From Heterobasidion occidentale (taxonomy: Eukaryota; Basidiomycota; Agaricomycetes; Russulales; Bondarzewiaceae): a stretch of DNA of 64,000 bases. Where the stretch lies: the NCBI GenBank assembly GCA_039111635.1, contig JBCAQO010000009.1, forward strand, positions 806,001-870,000. The letters are read 5' to 3'. The position numbers and the translations under genes were made by a program. Positions 12,684-25,497 of this stretch are shown here, in pieces. The notes under the pieces were generated by a model. The model saw nothing but the letters and a program-made list of their open reading frames with translations. It had not been told where the DNA came from and made no database searches. Each line of letters begins with the position of its first letter. The first letter of the stretch is position 1.

Positions 12684-14120
12684 TCATTTTTTCGTCGGCT
12701 GTGCATTGAGTTTCTCTTCGTACCTCTTCAGCAGCAACCTGCGAACCCAGCCGTCCTTCGGATATTCCTTCTCCCATTGATTGTGCAGATGGACTGCGAA
12801 CACGTTCTTCAGTTTTTGGTCTAATCCACCACCCACGTCTCGCGTCAGGCCTCCCGTCCACCGTCCATCACTTGGATCCGGGGCGAAAGGATCCGGTAGA
12901 CGGTTATCGAGACGGCACGAGCGTCCGTCGGAGAAGCAGAATGGCAGAATTTTAAATGGAGGGATCCCGCCGGCCACCAGTCGACGCCAGAGTTTTAGGT
13001 AGAGGAGTGCTCCCCAGTCGGTGGACGAGGCGCGCGGTGCGGGTGAGGTTGCAATGATATGGAAGGCTTCGCATAGGTAAGGCGAATATTGGTGAAAGTG
13101 CATTAGTGCGCCGTTGAACGGCTGGTATATTTTGTCTGAAAGCCAGTAAAAGGGGTCAGTCGGAGGGATCGTTGCAAACATAACATCGAGAAATAGAACG
13201 AGACACGTACCATAACAATCCCATTGCGTCACAAATTCATGCTCCAACAGTGGGCTCAGATCTCTCGTCAACAGACTGTCCATGTCTACCCACACACCGC
13301 CCTCTCTCCAAACAACTAATAGCCTGATCAAATCACCGTCCACCCATGCTTTCTTGTCTGTGCTCCGTAGCAGCGCGCTGCCCTCCAACTCCGTCCCTTT
13401 CGCCAAATCCGCAACGTCCGCAACCCGCAATTCAAACGCGCCAGGGTACCGCGAGACATAACCGCGCAACAGTTGGTTCCCCGAGAGGTCCCCGTTCGAC
13501 CAGAGGATGAACTTCGAATGCCCGGCAGGCTGCGTCGCGAAGAACGACTTGAGCATCCACTCCTGGCGCTCCCCAAACGGCGCGAGGTCGGTGCGCCAAT
13601 ACGAGTGAAAATTCGTCACGCTCCCTAGCTCGCGGTCTGGCGGCGCACGCAATGTCCCCGCGAAATCATAACAGTCGAGCCCGAGGCGCAGTGAGACCCC
13701 CGCCTGCACCTCGTTCCGCCGTGGCCCGTACACGCGCTCCGAGACATTATACGTTGCGCTCACGCGTTCGTTATTGAAACACCCAGCCAGTGGTTCTATA
13801 GGCACGATCTCCCGCTGAACCCAAGCCCGCTCGTAAAACGCGAGCTCGATATGCGGTTCCCAGAGAAAAAAGCCTCCGAATACGAGGAGAAAGAGTGCGG
13901 GGGCGATGATTTTCAGGAGCAGGAGGACCGTACGTCGGCGAAGGAAGAGTGAATGTCCGGCTGAGGAACGAAAAGACCAACTTCGGCGACGAGGAGGCTC
14001 ATCGTCGTATGGAAGTGAGAGCGGGAGGGTCGGAGAAGTAGGCGATGAGCGGAGACGCGGGCTCGTGGACCCAGACCTGAGTGGATGCAGTGGTAGACGC
14101 GAATACTCGCTTTGCGCCAT
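12684..14120 (-). CDS. type II membrane glycosyltransferase with DXD motif (sugar-binding DXD / GT32-like)
   Basis: A 453-residue protein from two exons (14120-13211 and 13135-12684; the 75-nt intron carries no internal stop, so it could be missed by gene finders). After a basic, Ser/Pro-rich cytoplasmic tail, one membrane segment (roughly residues 50-70, LLLLKIIAPALFLLVFGG) anchors a lumenal catalytic domain. The core has the hallmark GGVWVDMDSLL, a DXD nucleotide-sugar and metal-binding motif of the Gly_transf_sug superfamily that includes Och1-type enzymes, preceded by KAWVDGDLIRLLVVWREGG. Family knowledge suggests a Golgi glycosyltransferase acting on glycoproteins or glycolipids; donor and acceptor cannot be read from sequence. 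The start is the ATG at 14120, with TTG at 14126 rejected. The 3' end converges with SDH5. Confidence 0.85.
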   Translation of the reverse strand: MAQSEYSRLPLHPLRSGSTSPRLRSSPTSPTLPLSLPYDDEPPRRRSWSFRSSAGHSLFLRRRTVLLLLKIIAPALFLLVFGGFFLWEPHIELAFYERAWVQREIVPIEPLAGCFNNERVSATYNVSERVYGPRRNEVQAGVSLRLGLDCYDFAGTLRAPPDRELGSVTNFHSYWRTDLAPFGERQEWMLKSFFATQPAGHSKFILWSNGDLSGNQLLRGYVSRYPGAFELRVADVADLAKGTELEGSALLRSTDKKAWVDGDLIRLLVVWREGGVWVDMDSLLTRDLSPLLEHEFVTQWDCYGTCLVLFLDVMFATIPPTDPFYWLSDKIYQPFNGALMHFHQYSPYLCEAFHIIATSPAPRASSTDWGALLYLKLWRRLVAGGIPPFKILPFCFSDGRSCRLDNRLPDPFAPDPSDGRWTGGLTRDVGGGLDQKLKNVFAVHLHNQWEKEYPKDGWVRRLLLKRYEEKLNAQPTKK

Positions 14121-15131
14121 CTTCAACCTTGACGTTGCCGGGAATATCGATTGGTGGTGCTGCCTATGCTTTGAATCGTTGGAGAGAAGAGGCGTTCGAG
14201 TGATGGCTGTAATATATGGGTCTAGTAAGCAGAGATGCTAATGTACGCAGCCCTCAATTAATCATGAAGCAATTCCGTAGATTGTCGTGCGAGAAAATAG
14301 CTGAATCAGAAATTGCGACCCAGGAGATAATGAGACGACGAATGAGTGGTTGTGAGCGCTGTCGTTCTCTGTCGCACTTATGCGCAACAAAGTGAAGAAA
14401 CGTTCTTGACGATAGTCACTTTAGTGTATGCACTCGTGACGTAATTCATCTTATCTTGCCGCGGCAGATTGTCGGTTAATTTGCAGGAGGGTCGAGATAC
14501 TTCAAACCAAGGACATGACTGAAGACATCGACTGGGATTGCATTATCATGCAGAATCGGGGAACAGCGATGCTAACAGCTACAACACGCTCGTAAGACCG
14601 ACGAGCAAACAACGCCAATATCACCACTACCAACGCCCACCAACCGCCAACCCCACCAAGACCCCATTCCGCCCATCACCACCATGAGCACTATACACCA
14701 TCACAACGAACGAAGAGCACGAACAAAGGTAAGGTGTCGACCAACCGATAAGATAAAAACCGATCACGCTAAGAGGGCAAAGGGCGATACGAGCAGGGTG
14801 AATTGGAGAGGAGGATGAGGCAGACGAGGCAGATAAACGGACCGTGATCTCGCCAGAGCAACCAGAGAAGAGACAAGGAACGGCGAAGAACATGTGCGAG
14901 TAGAAAGGATAGAGGAAAGAGCAAGATCAGCTCTTTTTCTCTCGCGTAGGTTGAAGGGTGCAGAATAAGGGAGAGAGCCGAGGAATGCGCGTGGAAAGGA
15001 GGAAAATATATACAACACAAAAGTACCCTTTGTTCATTGTGACGGTATCGAGTGGCCAGACGACCATAGGCGGGATGAAGCTTGCGTTCGCCCCTGCACC
15101 CCTACGCCCAACTCCCTCCTCATATCGCTCC
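14121..15131. other. intergenic, between glycosyltransferase start and DHH1 stop
   Basis: The left half is the promoter and 5' UTR of the minus-strand glycosyltransferase. The right half is the 3' UTR of DHH1. No additional gene is visible; open frames on the minus strand near 14627-15020 are low-complexity and lack splice support. Confidence 0.5.
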
Positions 15132-15235
15132 TCATCTCTGGGCAACGGGAACCTGCCCACGATATGCTCCAGCGGGAGCGCCAGTCGGATACGGCCTCGC
15201 ACCTCCCGCTGGCTGTGCGGCTCCATTCGTCCTCC

Positions 15236-15291
<56 letters not shown>

Positions 15292-17129
15292 AATGCAGCT
15301 GCCTGGCGTGCCTGTGCCTGCACTGAGGTGGACGCCTGCGACCTCGGGGGCTGTATCTGCGACTGTGGTTGCTGTAATTGCGACTGCGACTGCTGCTCCG
15401 ACTGGGTCGACCTCGATGGCTTTTGCCCAGTGGGCTCCTCAACTGCACTGGGTGCGACATAGAGTCCCTTGTCAATCTGATGCGGGATGGGTTGGATCTC
15501 TGTACCGAGCTCCTGCTCGATCTTGTACAAGTTGAATCGATCTTCGTACGTGACGAGGTTGATGGCCAGACCTAAGTGGCCGAACCGCCCGGACCGACCA
15601 ATACGGTGGAGGTACGTCTCGGAGTTCTTGGGGAAATCAAAGTTGATGACGACATTCACGGCTTGGATATCGATGCCACGCGTGAGCAAGTCTGAGCAGA
15701 CAAGGTTGCGGCATACGCCATTGCGGAAATCGTGGAAGACGCGGTTACGGTGGGATTGGAGCATCTTCGCGTGCGAGTAGAAACATGAGTAGCCGAGCTC
15801 TGTCACCTTTTTGGCAAGGAGCTCGACGCGGTTTGTAGAGTTGCAGAAAATTATGGATTGGTTAATTTGCAGCTATAATGGTTGTCGGTTTCGTGGGCGA
15901 TTGCATGGTAGACACAGAAGAGACATACCTTAGAAAAAAGGGTGTTGAGACAGTGCACTTTTTGTCGCTCTTCGACAAAAGCGTAATATTGAGTGACACC
16001 ACGCAGTGTCAGTTCGTCCATGAGGTTGATCTCGTGCGGAGAGTTCATGTGTTTGTCCTACACAACAGTTGAGCATGGCCGCCCAGAAGATACGTATACC
16101 AAAAGGAGACAAACCTTGAAATCTTTGACGATCAGGGGGAATGTTGCGGAGAAGAGCATGACCTGGCGGTCTTTGGGGAGGTAAGCGAGTAGCTGCTCCA
16201 TTACAGGGGAGAACTCGGGGGACAACAGCTTGTCCGCTTCGTCCATGACGAACACCGGACATTCACTCAAGTCCGCGACGTTCTTCCCGGTTAAATCGAG
16301 GATACGGCCAGGCGTGCCAACTAGAACATGCACCGTCTCCGACAACCGCAAAATATCGTCTTTCAATGTTGTTCCACCGGTGGTTACCATGACCTGGATG
16401 CCCATATGCTTTCCAAGGATCTTGCACACCTGACTGGTTTGGAGCGCGAGCTCCCGAGTAGGGACTAGGAGAAGAGCTTGGATCTTATTCTTGTTGATGT
16501 CGATCTGTTGGAGGGAAGGGATGACGAACGCGGCGGTCTTGCCGGTCCCGTTCTTCGCACGCGCAAGGATGTCGCGTTTGGTGAGTGCCATGGGTATCGC
16601 TTCTTCTTGGATAGGTGAGGGCTTTTCGAATCCGGCTTCGAAGATGCCCATCAGGAGTTCACGGCGGAGGAACATGTCCTCAAATTCGAGGCCCTTCGTC
16701 GCCTTGACATCTTCGGTCTGTGGGCGATCATCGCGTGGTGGTGGGCGCAGGCCAGCACGCCAGTTGTCATTGGGACTAAAGAGGGAAAGAAGGCATTCAG
16801 TGATGCACAGTGACGCGTATTACGATTCTAAGAGAAATGCGACCGAAACAACGGCCCCCGGTACATAGGTGGGTGCCCAACGATAGCACGTTATCAAAAC
16901 GGCCCAAACGCCATCAACAATAATTGAAGTAAGTCCCTGCCAGAGCAACTCTCCACATCTTTTTTGAATCCTAGCATTGCATAGATATCCATTGCACGCT
17001 CCCAGACAGCATGCACGGCGGTAAAGGCGAGAATCACTTATGTGATGGCAGTGATAGATTTGCCTTGAAAATGGGCAACGGGAGTCGGACTTACGATGAA
17101 GATGAGGAGGGGCGTGCTTGTTGAGACAT
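15132..17129 (-). CDS. DHH1: DEAD-box ATP-dependent RNA helicase Dhh1 (DDX6 family)
   Basis: This is the cytoplasmic helicase that represses translation and activates decapping in P-bodies. The spliced protein is 521 residues: exons 17129-17095, 16775-16115, 16057-15929 and 15872-15132. All canonical motifs are present: GFEKPSPIQ (Q motif, about 60-68), KNGTGKT (86-92), [17 protein letters not shown] (190-193), SAT (221-223), then TRGIDIQ and HRIGRSGR in the second RecA lobe. The N-terminus starts [12 protein letters not shown] and is joined by a 319-nt first intron, long for this locus. Beyond the helicase core the C-terminal tail is Gln-rich, with an uninterrupted run of 18 Gln, all CAG, and then a Gly/Ala/Pro-rich end. 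Such Q-rich tails are known to promote condensate formation in Dhh1 orthologues. Confidence 0.96.
15237..15290. repeat. pure (CTG)18 / (CAG)18 trinucleotide run
   Basis: Eighteen perfect CTG triplets on the plus strand read as 18 CAG codons in the DHH1 sense strand. No synonymous CAA interrupts the run, which is the state most prone to slippage. It sits in the disordered C-terminal tail after the helicase domain. Confidence 0.95.
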
Positions 17130-18406
17130 TTGCTAGAATGTATGAATGCTTTGGAAGGCGATATTCGATGCGGCGGTTGGGTCGATGAGTGGGATGGGGG
17201 CGAGAGGATAAGCGCGATGTAGGAGGGGATATGCGTGTGGTTTGCGTGACGCAGACACGAGGATGTCAGAAGCGATCACGGATAGACGAAGCGGTTGTCA
17301 AAGCGGCTTGCAGGCGAAGAGTGTCGAGCTGGCGATAGCTACGGGTTTGGCAGCGTGCAAACGAGGTGTTTGTGGTGTTTGGCAAAAGGGGAGACGATGT
17401 GGACGAGTGGGATGTGAAGCGCAGACGACAACGACGACAGTCGCTAAATTCAAAGTTCGGGGGCCACCGCCCTCACGCTCCGCTTCAATCCCGGCCCACC
17501 CTTCCAGACCTCTCCCCTCCGACCCCGGTTAGATCCTTGTAAAACATTTGGATGCTCATGGGCATCATGACATTGCTTGTATTTGCGTTGGCATAGCTGG
17601 ACCCAGCAGAGGTGAGGATCGTGTTCCTGTCTGAGACCTCATCACACATCACATCGTCAATTCGAATTGTTGCCTCAAGTTTCCTCCACATTGATCATCC
17701 CACATCGCAAACTCGTTCATGGTTTATCGTGAAGACTGCACCACTACCTTTTACCCCTCATATCTCATCACATGCACGATCGTCGAGAGCGTGTGTACGG
17801 ATGACAGTGTGTATCAGTTTCATCGAACGAAAGCTATCTTATGTTCTCACTGTCTTCAGATCATCAAGCATATGCTCTAATCAAATCCTATTAAATATGA
17901 GCGCCCCTCTTCACAGGTGACCCATATCACGAAGTTACTCTAGAAGGACCCACCGTGACCTGCGAGTGAAACCCTTCCGACCATGATCGACGTATCTCGC
18001 GATCCCATGATCTAATTATATCCCCAAAACAGCCATTTTACCCCCAACAGCCATTCCTTTGAACTCACATTCGTAGACCGAAGCCACGAGTTTTCGTCGG
18101 TGTGGGTCGCTTGACATCTTACTGGATGCGAGACGGACAGCAATATCAAGCACCCATGTCACTTTTGCACCAGGAAATGGAAGAATAAGTAACTTGAACT
18201 GGTCAGGATTCCCGGCTACGCCCTTCCATTTTTAATACTACGGTTGACCAGCTAAACGAGGCAGCTGACACTGGTTCTGGCGCTTGTCATAGGATCCCTA
18301 CCTGACGAAATATAGCTTCTTGGCACGGACCATGCGATCGAGTTTGTCGCATAAAAGGATATCTGTTGAATCTCCTTGCGCCTCGTCTCTTTCCCCCAAT
18401 TCCGCC
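17130..18406. other. intergenic: divergent promoters of DHH1 and the flavin monooxygenase
   Basis: This stretch separates the divergent starts of DHH1 (17129, minus) and the FMO gene (18407, plus). I see no ORF with domain content and no strong repeat. It should contain both 5' UTRs and promoters; no TATA element stands out close to either start. Confidence 0.5.
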
Positions 18407-20927
18407 ATGATCGCTCTACCTGAAGGATTGTCACTGCCCACGCTCGATAGACTGAAGGCAATAGTCCTGACGAGCTCGATTCGCTCAAGGTCGCGCGAGA
18501 CTGGTTTTCAGCATTCGCGACTCATGTCGTAGAGGCAGACGTCAAAGGAGTCGTTGGGTTACTCGTCGAGGACGCCTTCTGGCGCGACATGCTCTCTATG
18601 ACTTGGGAATTCCGCACATTTCATGGAGCAAAGAAAATTCAAACCTTCTTGGGTGACCGGCTCGGCGAGCTGAAGTTCTCGAATCTTGTGTTAGATAACC
18701 GATGGGTAGAGCTGCAGCGCCCGTACCCTGACATCGCGTGGATTCAGGGTCTGTTCAAGTTCGACACGTCTGTAGGGACGTGCTCTAGCGTCTTCCGCCT
18801 TGTTCCCACGTCGTCTGGAGATTGGAAGGCACACACTATCTTCACGAACCTCGAGGGTCTGCGGAACTTTCCAGAGAAATCGGGCCATCTGCGAAACCCC
18901 CTCCCTAACCACGGATTGTGGCCTGAGCAGCGACGTAGAGAAATAGAGTGCGAGGACGAAGATCCCAAGGTTATCGTCATCGGTGCAGGCCAAAGTGGCT
19001 TAGAAGTCGGTGCTCGGCTGAAGTATCTTGGCGTCAAGTCGCTCCTGATAGAGAGGCAGAAGAGAGTAGGAGACCAGTGGAGACTTCGGTATGAGGCGCT
19101 GTGCCTTCACGATCCGGTTTGTGCGTTTACACACTACGACCTGGAATGGACTATGAAGGCTAATCTTCGAGTTTGTAGGGTATGATCATATGCCGTATAT
19201 TCCGTCAGTATTTGCAGTCTCTTGAAGACATAGATGTATGCTCAAACTGTGATGGATAGGTTCCCATCGACATGGCCAACCTTCACTCCTGCACCGAAGG
19301 TATGACAAGACATTGTTTGAAGCTTCGCTATCATTGAAAGAGAGGATCAGCTCGCGGATTGGCTCGAGAATTATGCGCATGCTATGGAGTTAAACGTTTG
19401 GACCTCTTCAACCGTCACGCGCGTCGAACAGGACCCGCAGACTCACATATGGACCGTGGATATCCGTCGAGAAACCGGGACCATCAGAACCTTCCGCGTG
19501 AAACATGTCATTTTCGCTGTAGGCTGGAGCGGTGGGGCACCGCACATGCCAATCTACCCGGGAATGGTCAGCCCATAACATATATTCACGCACAAAGCGA
19601 ACTGATGCCGAACCTACTCATAGGATGAATTCAAGGGTCAAATTTTGCATTCATCCCAGCACAAGAGCGCAAGAGACCATATCGGCAAGAGAGTCGTCGT
19701 AGTTGGGGCTTGCACCTCTGGTGAGCGATATAGTGCCACCCTCTTCTGTGGACAATCACCAAGCCCTCCGTCAATCAGGACATGATCTCAGTGCAGACTA
19801 TTATAATCACGGTGTTGGTGAGTATGCATCTCAATCACTCCCTGGCGTGGACTTCAACATCGCGTTCGTTCAGATGTCACTCTATACCAGAGGAGTGAGA
19901 CCTATATCATGTCTACGAAGAATGGCTTGCCACGCTTACTTGGAGGTACATCTTGCTTCGATGATGTTACGCATCTTGCACGCTCATCAGTAATCTGGGC
20001 AAGACCACTACTCTGAAAATGCGCCGCCCACCGATATCGCAGACCTTTTCAATGCGTCGTACCCGAACCATCTCATGTACCTCATACATCAACGCAAGAC
20101 CAAGGAAATCGCCGAAGCAGACAAGTAAGATTTTTTTGTTGAACCGAGGACCGTTTTTGACACGGCTGCTACTTACGATCAAGGGAAATCCTCGACGGGC
20201 TCAAGAAGCGCGGGTTCCGGCTCGGATGGGGCCACGGTGGCTCAGGATTCCTCACGCTTGCGTTGACCCGCAGTGGCGGGTACTATCTAGGTGAAGCCAT
20301 CTCGCGTGAAGCGAGTCGCGCTGATCCTGGTTACGACTCTGACTGAATCGCTAGACGTTGGCACGAGCAAGCTCATCGCGGATGGCAAAATCAAGTTGAA
20401 GAACGACAGCCCGATCGAGGGCTTCAGCGAGAGCGGGCTGAAATTCAAAGACGGATCGACGCTCCCTGCGGACGTGGTCGTTTTCGCGACAGGGTGAGTG
20501 TGCCGAGTTCAATCTAAGACATCGCATGACCCACGTGCGTCATGTCCCTGCGCGCAGATTCTCTAATGTCCGCGAGCCCATTCACAATCTGTGCGGAGAG
20601 GATGTCGTGAGTCGCCTCAGGCAAGTCTGGGGACTGAACGAGGAGGGCGAGATCAATAGTGCGTGGCGGGACACAGGCATTCCCGGCCTCTACGTGATGA
20701 TGGGTGAGTGACTGCGAGACTGCCACCTCATGGTAAGTGATGTTGATGGTTTCCTCGCAGGGAACCTGGCAATGTGCCGGTTCCATTCGAAGCATCTGGC
20801 ACTTCGTGAGTGGAAGACTTCATGATCGAAAGCCAACAGTTGACATAGCTCTTCGTACCGAGCAGAGATCAAAGCGATGGAAGAAGGCATATTCGGAGAG
20901 CGATACGTGTCAAGGGATACTACATGA
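18407..20927 (+). CDS. NTF2-like domain plus flavin-containing monooxygenase, with a 1-base frameshift near the start
   Basis: A 13-exon class B flavoprotein monooxygenase. The exons are 18407-19120, 19179-19203, 19260-19299, 19351-19566, 19624-19720, 19779-19817, 19874-19945, 20004-20124, 20184-20290, 20355-20493, 20558-20703, 20761-20805 and 20866-20927. Residues from about 30 to 160 (DWFSAFATH... to ...FRLVPTSSGDW) resemble an NTF2/SnoaL-like module. The FAD Rossmann motif VIGAGQSGLEVG lies near residue 192, the FMO fingerprint FKGQILHSSQH near 335, the second (NADPH) motif GACTSGHD near 360, and VVFATGF near 500. The family oxygenates soft nucleophiles or ketones using NADPH and O2; the substrate is unknown. 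Coding length is 1823 nt, one base short. The frame before 18464 (LPTLDRLKA) and after it (PDELDSLKVARDW) disagree, and one extra C at 18466-18467 reconciles them into 607 residues. Either a sequencing slip or a disabled gene. Confidence 0.88.
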
Positions 20928-21190
20928 TTTCACCTGGGCTAGGAATATGCACATGGCTCCTGGTACATCTGAGATCGGAAAGCTTGAAAGCTTTATCAAG
21001 ATTTATTGATGGGAAGAAATATGGTCTCTGTATAACAGACGAGCAAACATCGAGGACGGGTCCAAGTTGTCCTGAGTACGATAGACAGGTTATGATAGCA
21101 TGCTGATACAGTACAGACTATAGTACACAAGGAACGAAATGAGACTCAACTTCGCCACTGAACCCTAAAGAAACAACATTCTGAAGCTAC

Positions 21191-21892
<702 letters not shown>

Positions 21893-22076
21893 TTTGAATC
21901 TACGTTTGATAGACTAGTCGAAGGTGTACCGGTGGACGAGTGGTGATGGGGGTTTGAGAACAAGAGAGGTGGATCAACGAACGAACGAGCGAAGCGCGTC
22001 TATATAAGTGGATGTCACGTGATGTGTGCTTTGGCCGTCGCGTCATTTGGGTTTGTTTGGCAGGCGACACGGCCAA
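21893..22076. promoter_or_regulatory. bidirectional H2A / ATP10 promoter
   Basis: Only 184 bp separate the divergent start codons. The interval contains a TATA-like TATATAAG at 22001-22008, readable on both strands, and a palindromic E-box CACGTG at 22016-22021. The TATA element lies about 110 nt from the H2A ATG and about 70 nt from the ATP10 ATG. Which gene each site serves is inference. Confidence 0.55.
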
Positions 22077-23200
22077 ATGCTTGCTAGTGCTCTCCGACAT
22101 CCGCAGCGTACGCCCACGCGCGCGTTCATTCGACATGCTGCCAAAAATGCTGCTCAGAAAACCTCCAAAAAACCTCCAGCAAAACCTCCAGCAGATGATT
22201 CGTCCTCGAAGCCTTCAACCCCACCGATGTTTCATCTAATCCCGCCTCTGCAGAAGCCTCTGGGCGTCCCAGACGTCCCTACCACAGCTGTCAAGACCTG
22301 GTCAGAGATGAGTGCTGATATGCTCAACCAAGAGAAGCAACTGGCGAAGAGACGGCATCTGTGAGTCCCGTCGTGAGTCTCGTGTGTCTCTTCTCTGAAA
22401 CTTTACCTCGAAGAGTCAAGCAGGCATCTACCGGATATTTCTATGACCTTCACATGACAAGGGTACACGGAGGAAAGACATGGATGGCACCGAGTGTGTT
22501 AATCAGACAGGATGTGCGTGCTCTTATGACATCACTTATACATCCTTCTCGTTCTCAGATGGCCTCAGAAAGCTTTGTACTTCCCAGACATTGTAGGGAC
22601 GAAGTTGGATGATGGCGTCCAGACCCACACTACTAATCTCTGCTCTGGTCGTATATCCGTGATCGCGATGCTCTCAACAAAAATCTCTGAGGTCGGAGAC
22701 CTTGTTCCTCTTCTTCTTTCAGAGCCTGAACGCCGTTCCGCCTCCACAGCAACACGCCGCTTCGTACACAACTCGCGTCAACGAGATGTATCGCAATAAT
22801 CCATCGTACCAGTACATCCAAATCAATCTTCAAGAAAACTTTCTGAAGTCATTGCTGGTCAACATGTTCCTCTCGTCACTACGTGGCCAGGTTCCGACTC
22901 ACCTCCAACCAACATATCTCATCTCGCGACAAAACATGGTAAATTTTTACAGTCTCATGGCACCCTATTTTGTCTCAACTCATTGTCTATTTGCCTCTTA
23001 TTTAGGAATACGTACGCGAACAGCTAGGAATGGTTAACTCACGCATCGGATACGTGTACCTTGTGGACGAGCAGCTGAAGGTGCGATGGGCTGCCTCCGC
23101 AGATGCGAAGACGGAAGAGGAGGAAGCTTTGATTCGTGGCGTCGGCGTGCTGCTTAATAGGAGAAAGCACCCCAACAAGCCCTCGGTTGATGATCACTGA
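22077..23200 (+). CDS. ATP10: mitochondrial ATP synthase assembly factor ATP10
   Basis: Atp10 is a mitochondrial inner-membrane factor needed to assemble the Fo sector of ATP synthase through subunit 6. Five exons (22077-22360, 22414-22513, 22569-22691, 22750-22938, 23006-23200) give 296 residues. The basic N-terminus (MLASALRHPQRTPTRAFIRH) reads as a presequence, followed by a Lys/Pro-rich linker. Family blocks visible are KALYFPDIVGTKL, the ISVIAMLSTKISE strand, INLQENFLKSLLVNMFLSSLR and the C-terminal NSRIGYVYLVDEQLKVRWAASA with GVGVLLNRR. At exon 3 the downstream acceptor (CCTCAG at 22563-22568) is required; the upstream CAG at 22559 breaks the frame. It shares a promoter region with H2A and converges with the hydrolase. 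Confidence 0.93.
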
Positions 23201-23489
23201 TATATCTCTTGTATCTCAGTAAGTCTTGCCTTCATGTGATGTACATGTACTCACACGCGCACAATTTAGACCGCTGTGCTATTTTAGATGCTTTACTTCA
23301 CGCTTTGATTTCACATATTGAGCTGCTACGACAATCTTTCTCGAGCTTACTACCTCCAGTGGCTGATTTAAATAATGGAAGTCAGTGCAAAGGTCCATTC
23401 TTTATCACGTCAATCGGCTAGGGTTCGTTCCTGCCACCCTTCAAATACAGGTAAGGCAGATATATGCGCTCTGAAGATGTATCGCGATT

Positions 23490-25497
23490 TCATTCTTCCC
23501 CTGTAACCTCTGCGACCCACTGCCCAATCGCCCGCCACACGTTCTCTCGAACGCGTTCGTCCCAACTCTTTAGCATCAAGATGTCATGCACGCCATCTGG
23601 CGCCCAAACCATCTGCACACGGACCCCGTCATGCTCCATACCCTTCGCTAGTGCTACGACTTCGCGCTCGAGCCGCTCCGCATCGCCGACGACCACGAGG
23701 GCGCGGGGGAAGGATGTGAAGAGACCCTGCCCATCTGGCACGCAAATGTACGGATTTGCGTAGTCCGCAGGCACGCCAGATTCCGCGTCCGTGCCAGGGT
23801 TCTCGCGATAGTCGCGAGTGTCGTCTTCGCTGTGCTGTGCGCGCGCAGGTTCAAGCTCTCCCATGCCTGCGTGTCCATGGAACGCGGCCAAGACGCACTC
23901 GGATGCGGGCGAGATGTATGGGGAGTAGACCATTGCGACTGGGTGGCGCCCGAGGAACGCACGCTGAAGCACTGCGCGGGGCTCAGGCGTGTCGAGGAGA
24001 TAGTCTGTAGATGCATGCGGACGTGGGCGCCGGGAGGCAGGAACTTGAGGAAGTGTGTGGGCTGCGAGTCGATGTGCATTTCAGCATACGAGCATAGAAA
24101 GGGTGAAGTGGCGCGCACATGGGTCACAGGAAGGCTAGAAGACGGGGTGATCGGTATGCGGTCTAGCTCTATCAAAGTGTTGGACGAAACTTACGGATAG
24201 TAGAAGCATCCCATCCGGCGAGGGAAGCACACCTTCGTCGCGAATCCAGCGTGCGAGGGCGAGCACCAGGTTCCCACCCGCGCTGTCGCCTATCAGGACC
24301 ACCTTGGGCCGGCGGATCGCAGGGCGCAGCATGCCAGATTCATCGTGTGTGAGTCTCGATGAGTCACTGCCTTCGGGTGACGAAGGCGTGGGCACTGTAT
24401 CATTGCCACTAAGCTGAGCCTCGTTTGGACGGTGTGTCGTGTCACCCTTGCAGTTTCTAATCTTCTCTTTTGAACCGGTCACTTCAGAGCACGAGGTAGA
24501 CAGGGAGGGCTGGGATAGGACCCCCTGGATGCCGACCGATTCAATGCCATCGAGCGTTGGAGAGGAAGCCGTGTGGGTGTGGTAAGGCATGGCGGTGTTA
24601 GGGTAGCGGTACGCGCCATCCGCGCCACGCTGGGCGCCCAAGTGGTGTGTGACAAGATGTGCGTAGACGGCAGCTGCATCCTGGATGGCGCCTGGAGTGG
24701 GGGCGTGCTGAAGAAGACGGTATTCAACGGCTGCATGGAGGTGTGATCAGCAGGACATGGACAAAACCAGACGCGACCGACCGTGGATTTCTTCAAACAG
24801 TTTGTCCTGGGCATGCGGGTGGTGAGCAGCTCCCCAGTCTCACTATTCATGAGCTCACCCTCATCAACCGTCGCGGTATCCTCGACGTCCCAGACTTTTC
24901 GTGAGCGGACATGTGGCAGTACCCTCCACCGTGCAGGAAGACGCCGATTACCCGTGAGTTCGAACTCTCGGCCTCGACTTGCGTACCACTTGGATGCGAA
25001 AGTTTCGCATGCTCGATATTTTGCAAGGATGGCACTGCGTCTATGAAAAATCTTCCTCGCTCGGCGCACCGCATATGCACCCTAGATGGGGTTTCCTTTG
25101 GCCAGATATACGTCCCGACCTGTTGGCAACTGACCTCCTTGTCATCGACGATTCCGGTACGCAGTTGTTCAGGCAACGGGGGCACCCAGGCGAACCGTGT
25201 TTCTCTCAAGGTCGAGCCGTTGGGTTCTGCCTTTGGATCGCGTGTGTTCCAAGTGACACCAGCGACTTCCGTGACGCGGTAGATGCGCTTCATGAACTTG
25301 ACGAGGACGATCTGGGTGAGTGACCAGGAACGTCGAGGACGGTACGAGCGGGGTAGGAAAGTGTAGTAGACAATCCAACATGGGACGAGGATGAGAGTCG
25401 AGAGAATCCGTTGGAGGACGTAGAGGGTTTTCCAGGGCTCATGAGCCCATAGGAGATGCTGTTGGTGAGGGTAGACTGGGTGTTGATCATACAACAT
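23490..25497 (-). CDS. membrane-anchored alpha/beta hydrolase (fold-3 / steryl acetyl hydrolase-like)
   Basis: A 592-residue serine hydrolase from five exons: 25497-24859, 24806-24782 (25 nt), 24730-24195, 24134-24128 (7 nt) and 24061-23490. The lengths sum to 1779 nt, a codon multiple. An N-terminal membrane segment (about residues 18-42, containing LSTLILVPCWIVYY) precedes the catalytic domain. The oxyanion-hole motif HGGGY (residues about 190-194) and the nucleophile elbow GDSAGG are intact. A C-terminal GVHDILML supplies the likely catalytic His. A Ser/Thr-rich insert of about 90 residues separates strands before the GDSAGG elbow. Family knowledge: fold-3 hydrolases of this architecture include ER enzymes that deacylate sterol esters. 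It is head-to-head with the DUF2156 gene at 25746, 248 bp away. The substrate is unknown. Confidence 0.88.

Noticed and set aside
14958..15535. Plus-strand frames rich in Cys, Leu or Ala across the DHH1 tail
   Set aside because: They are antisense readings of the CAG repeat and the helicase C-terminus.
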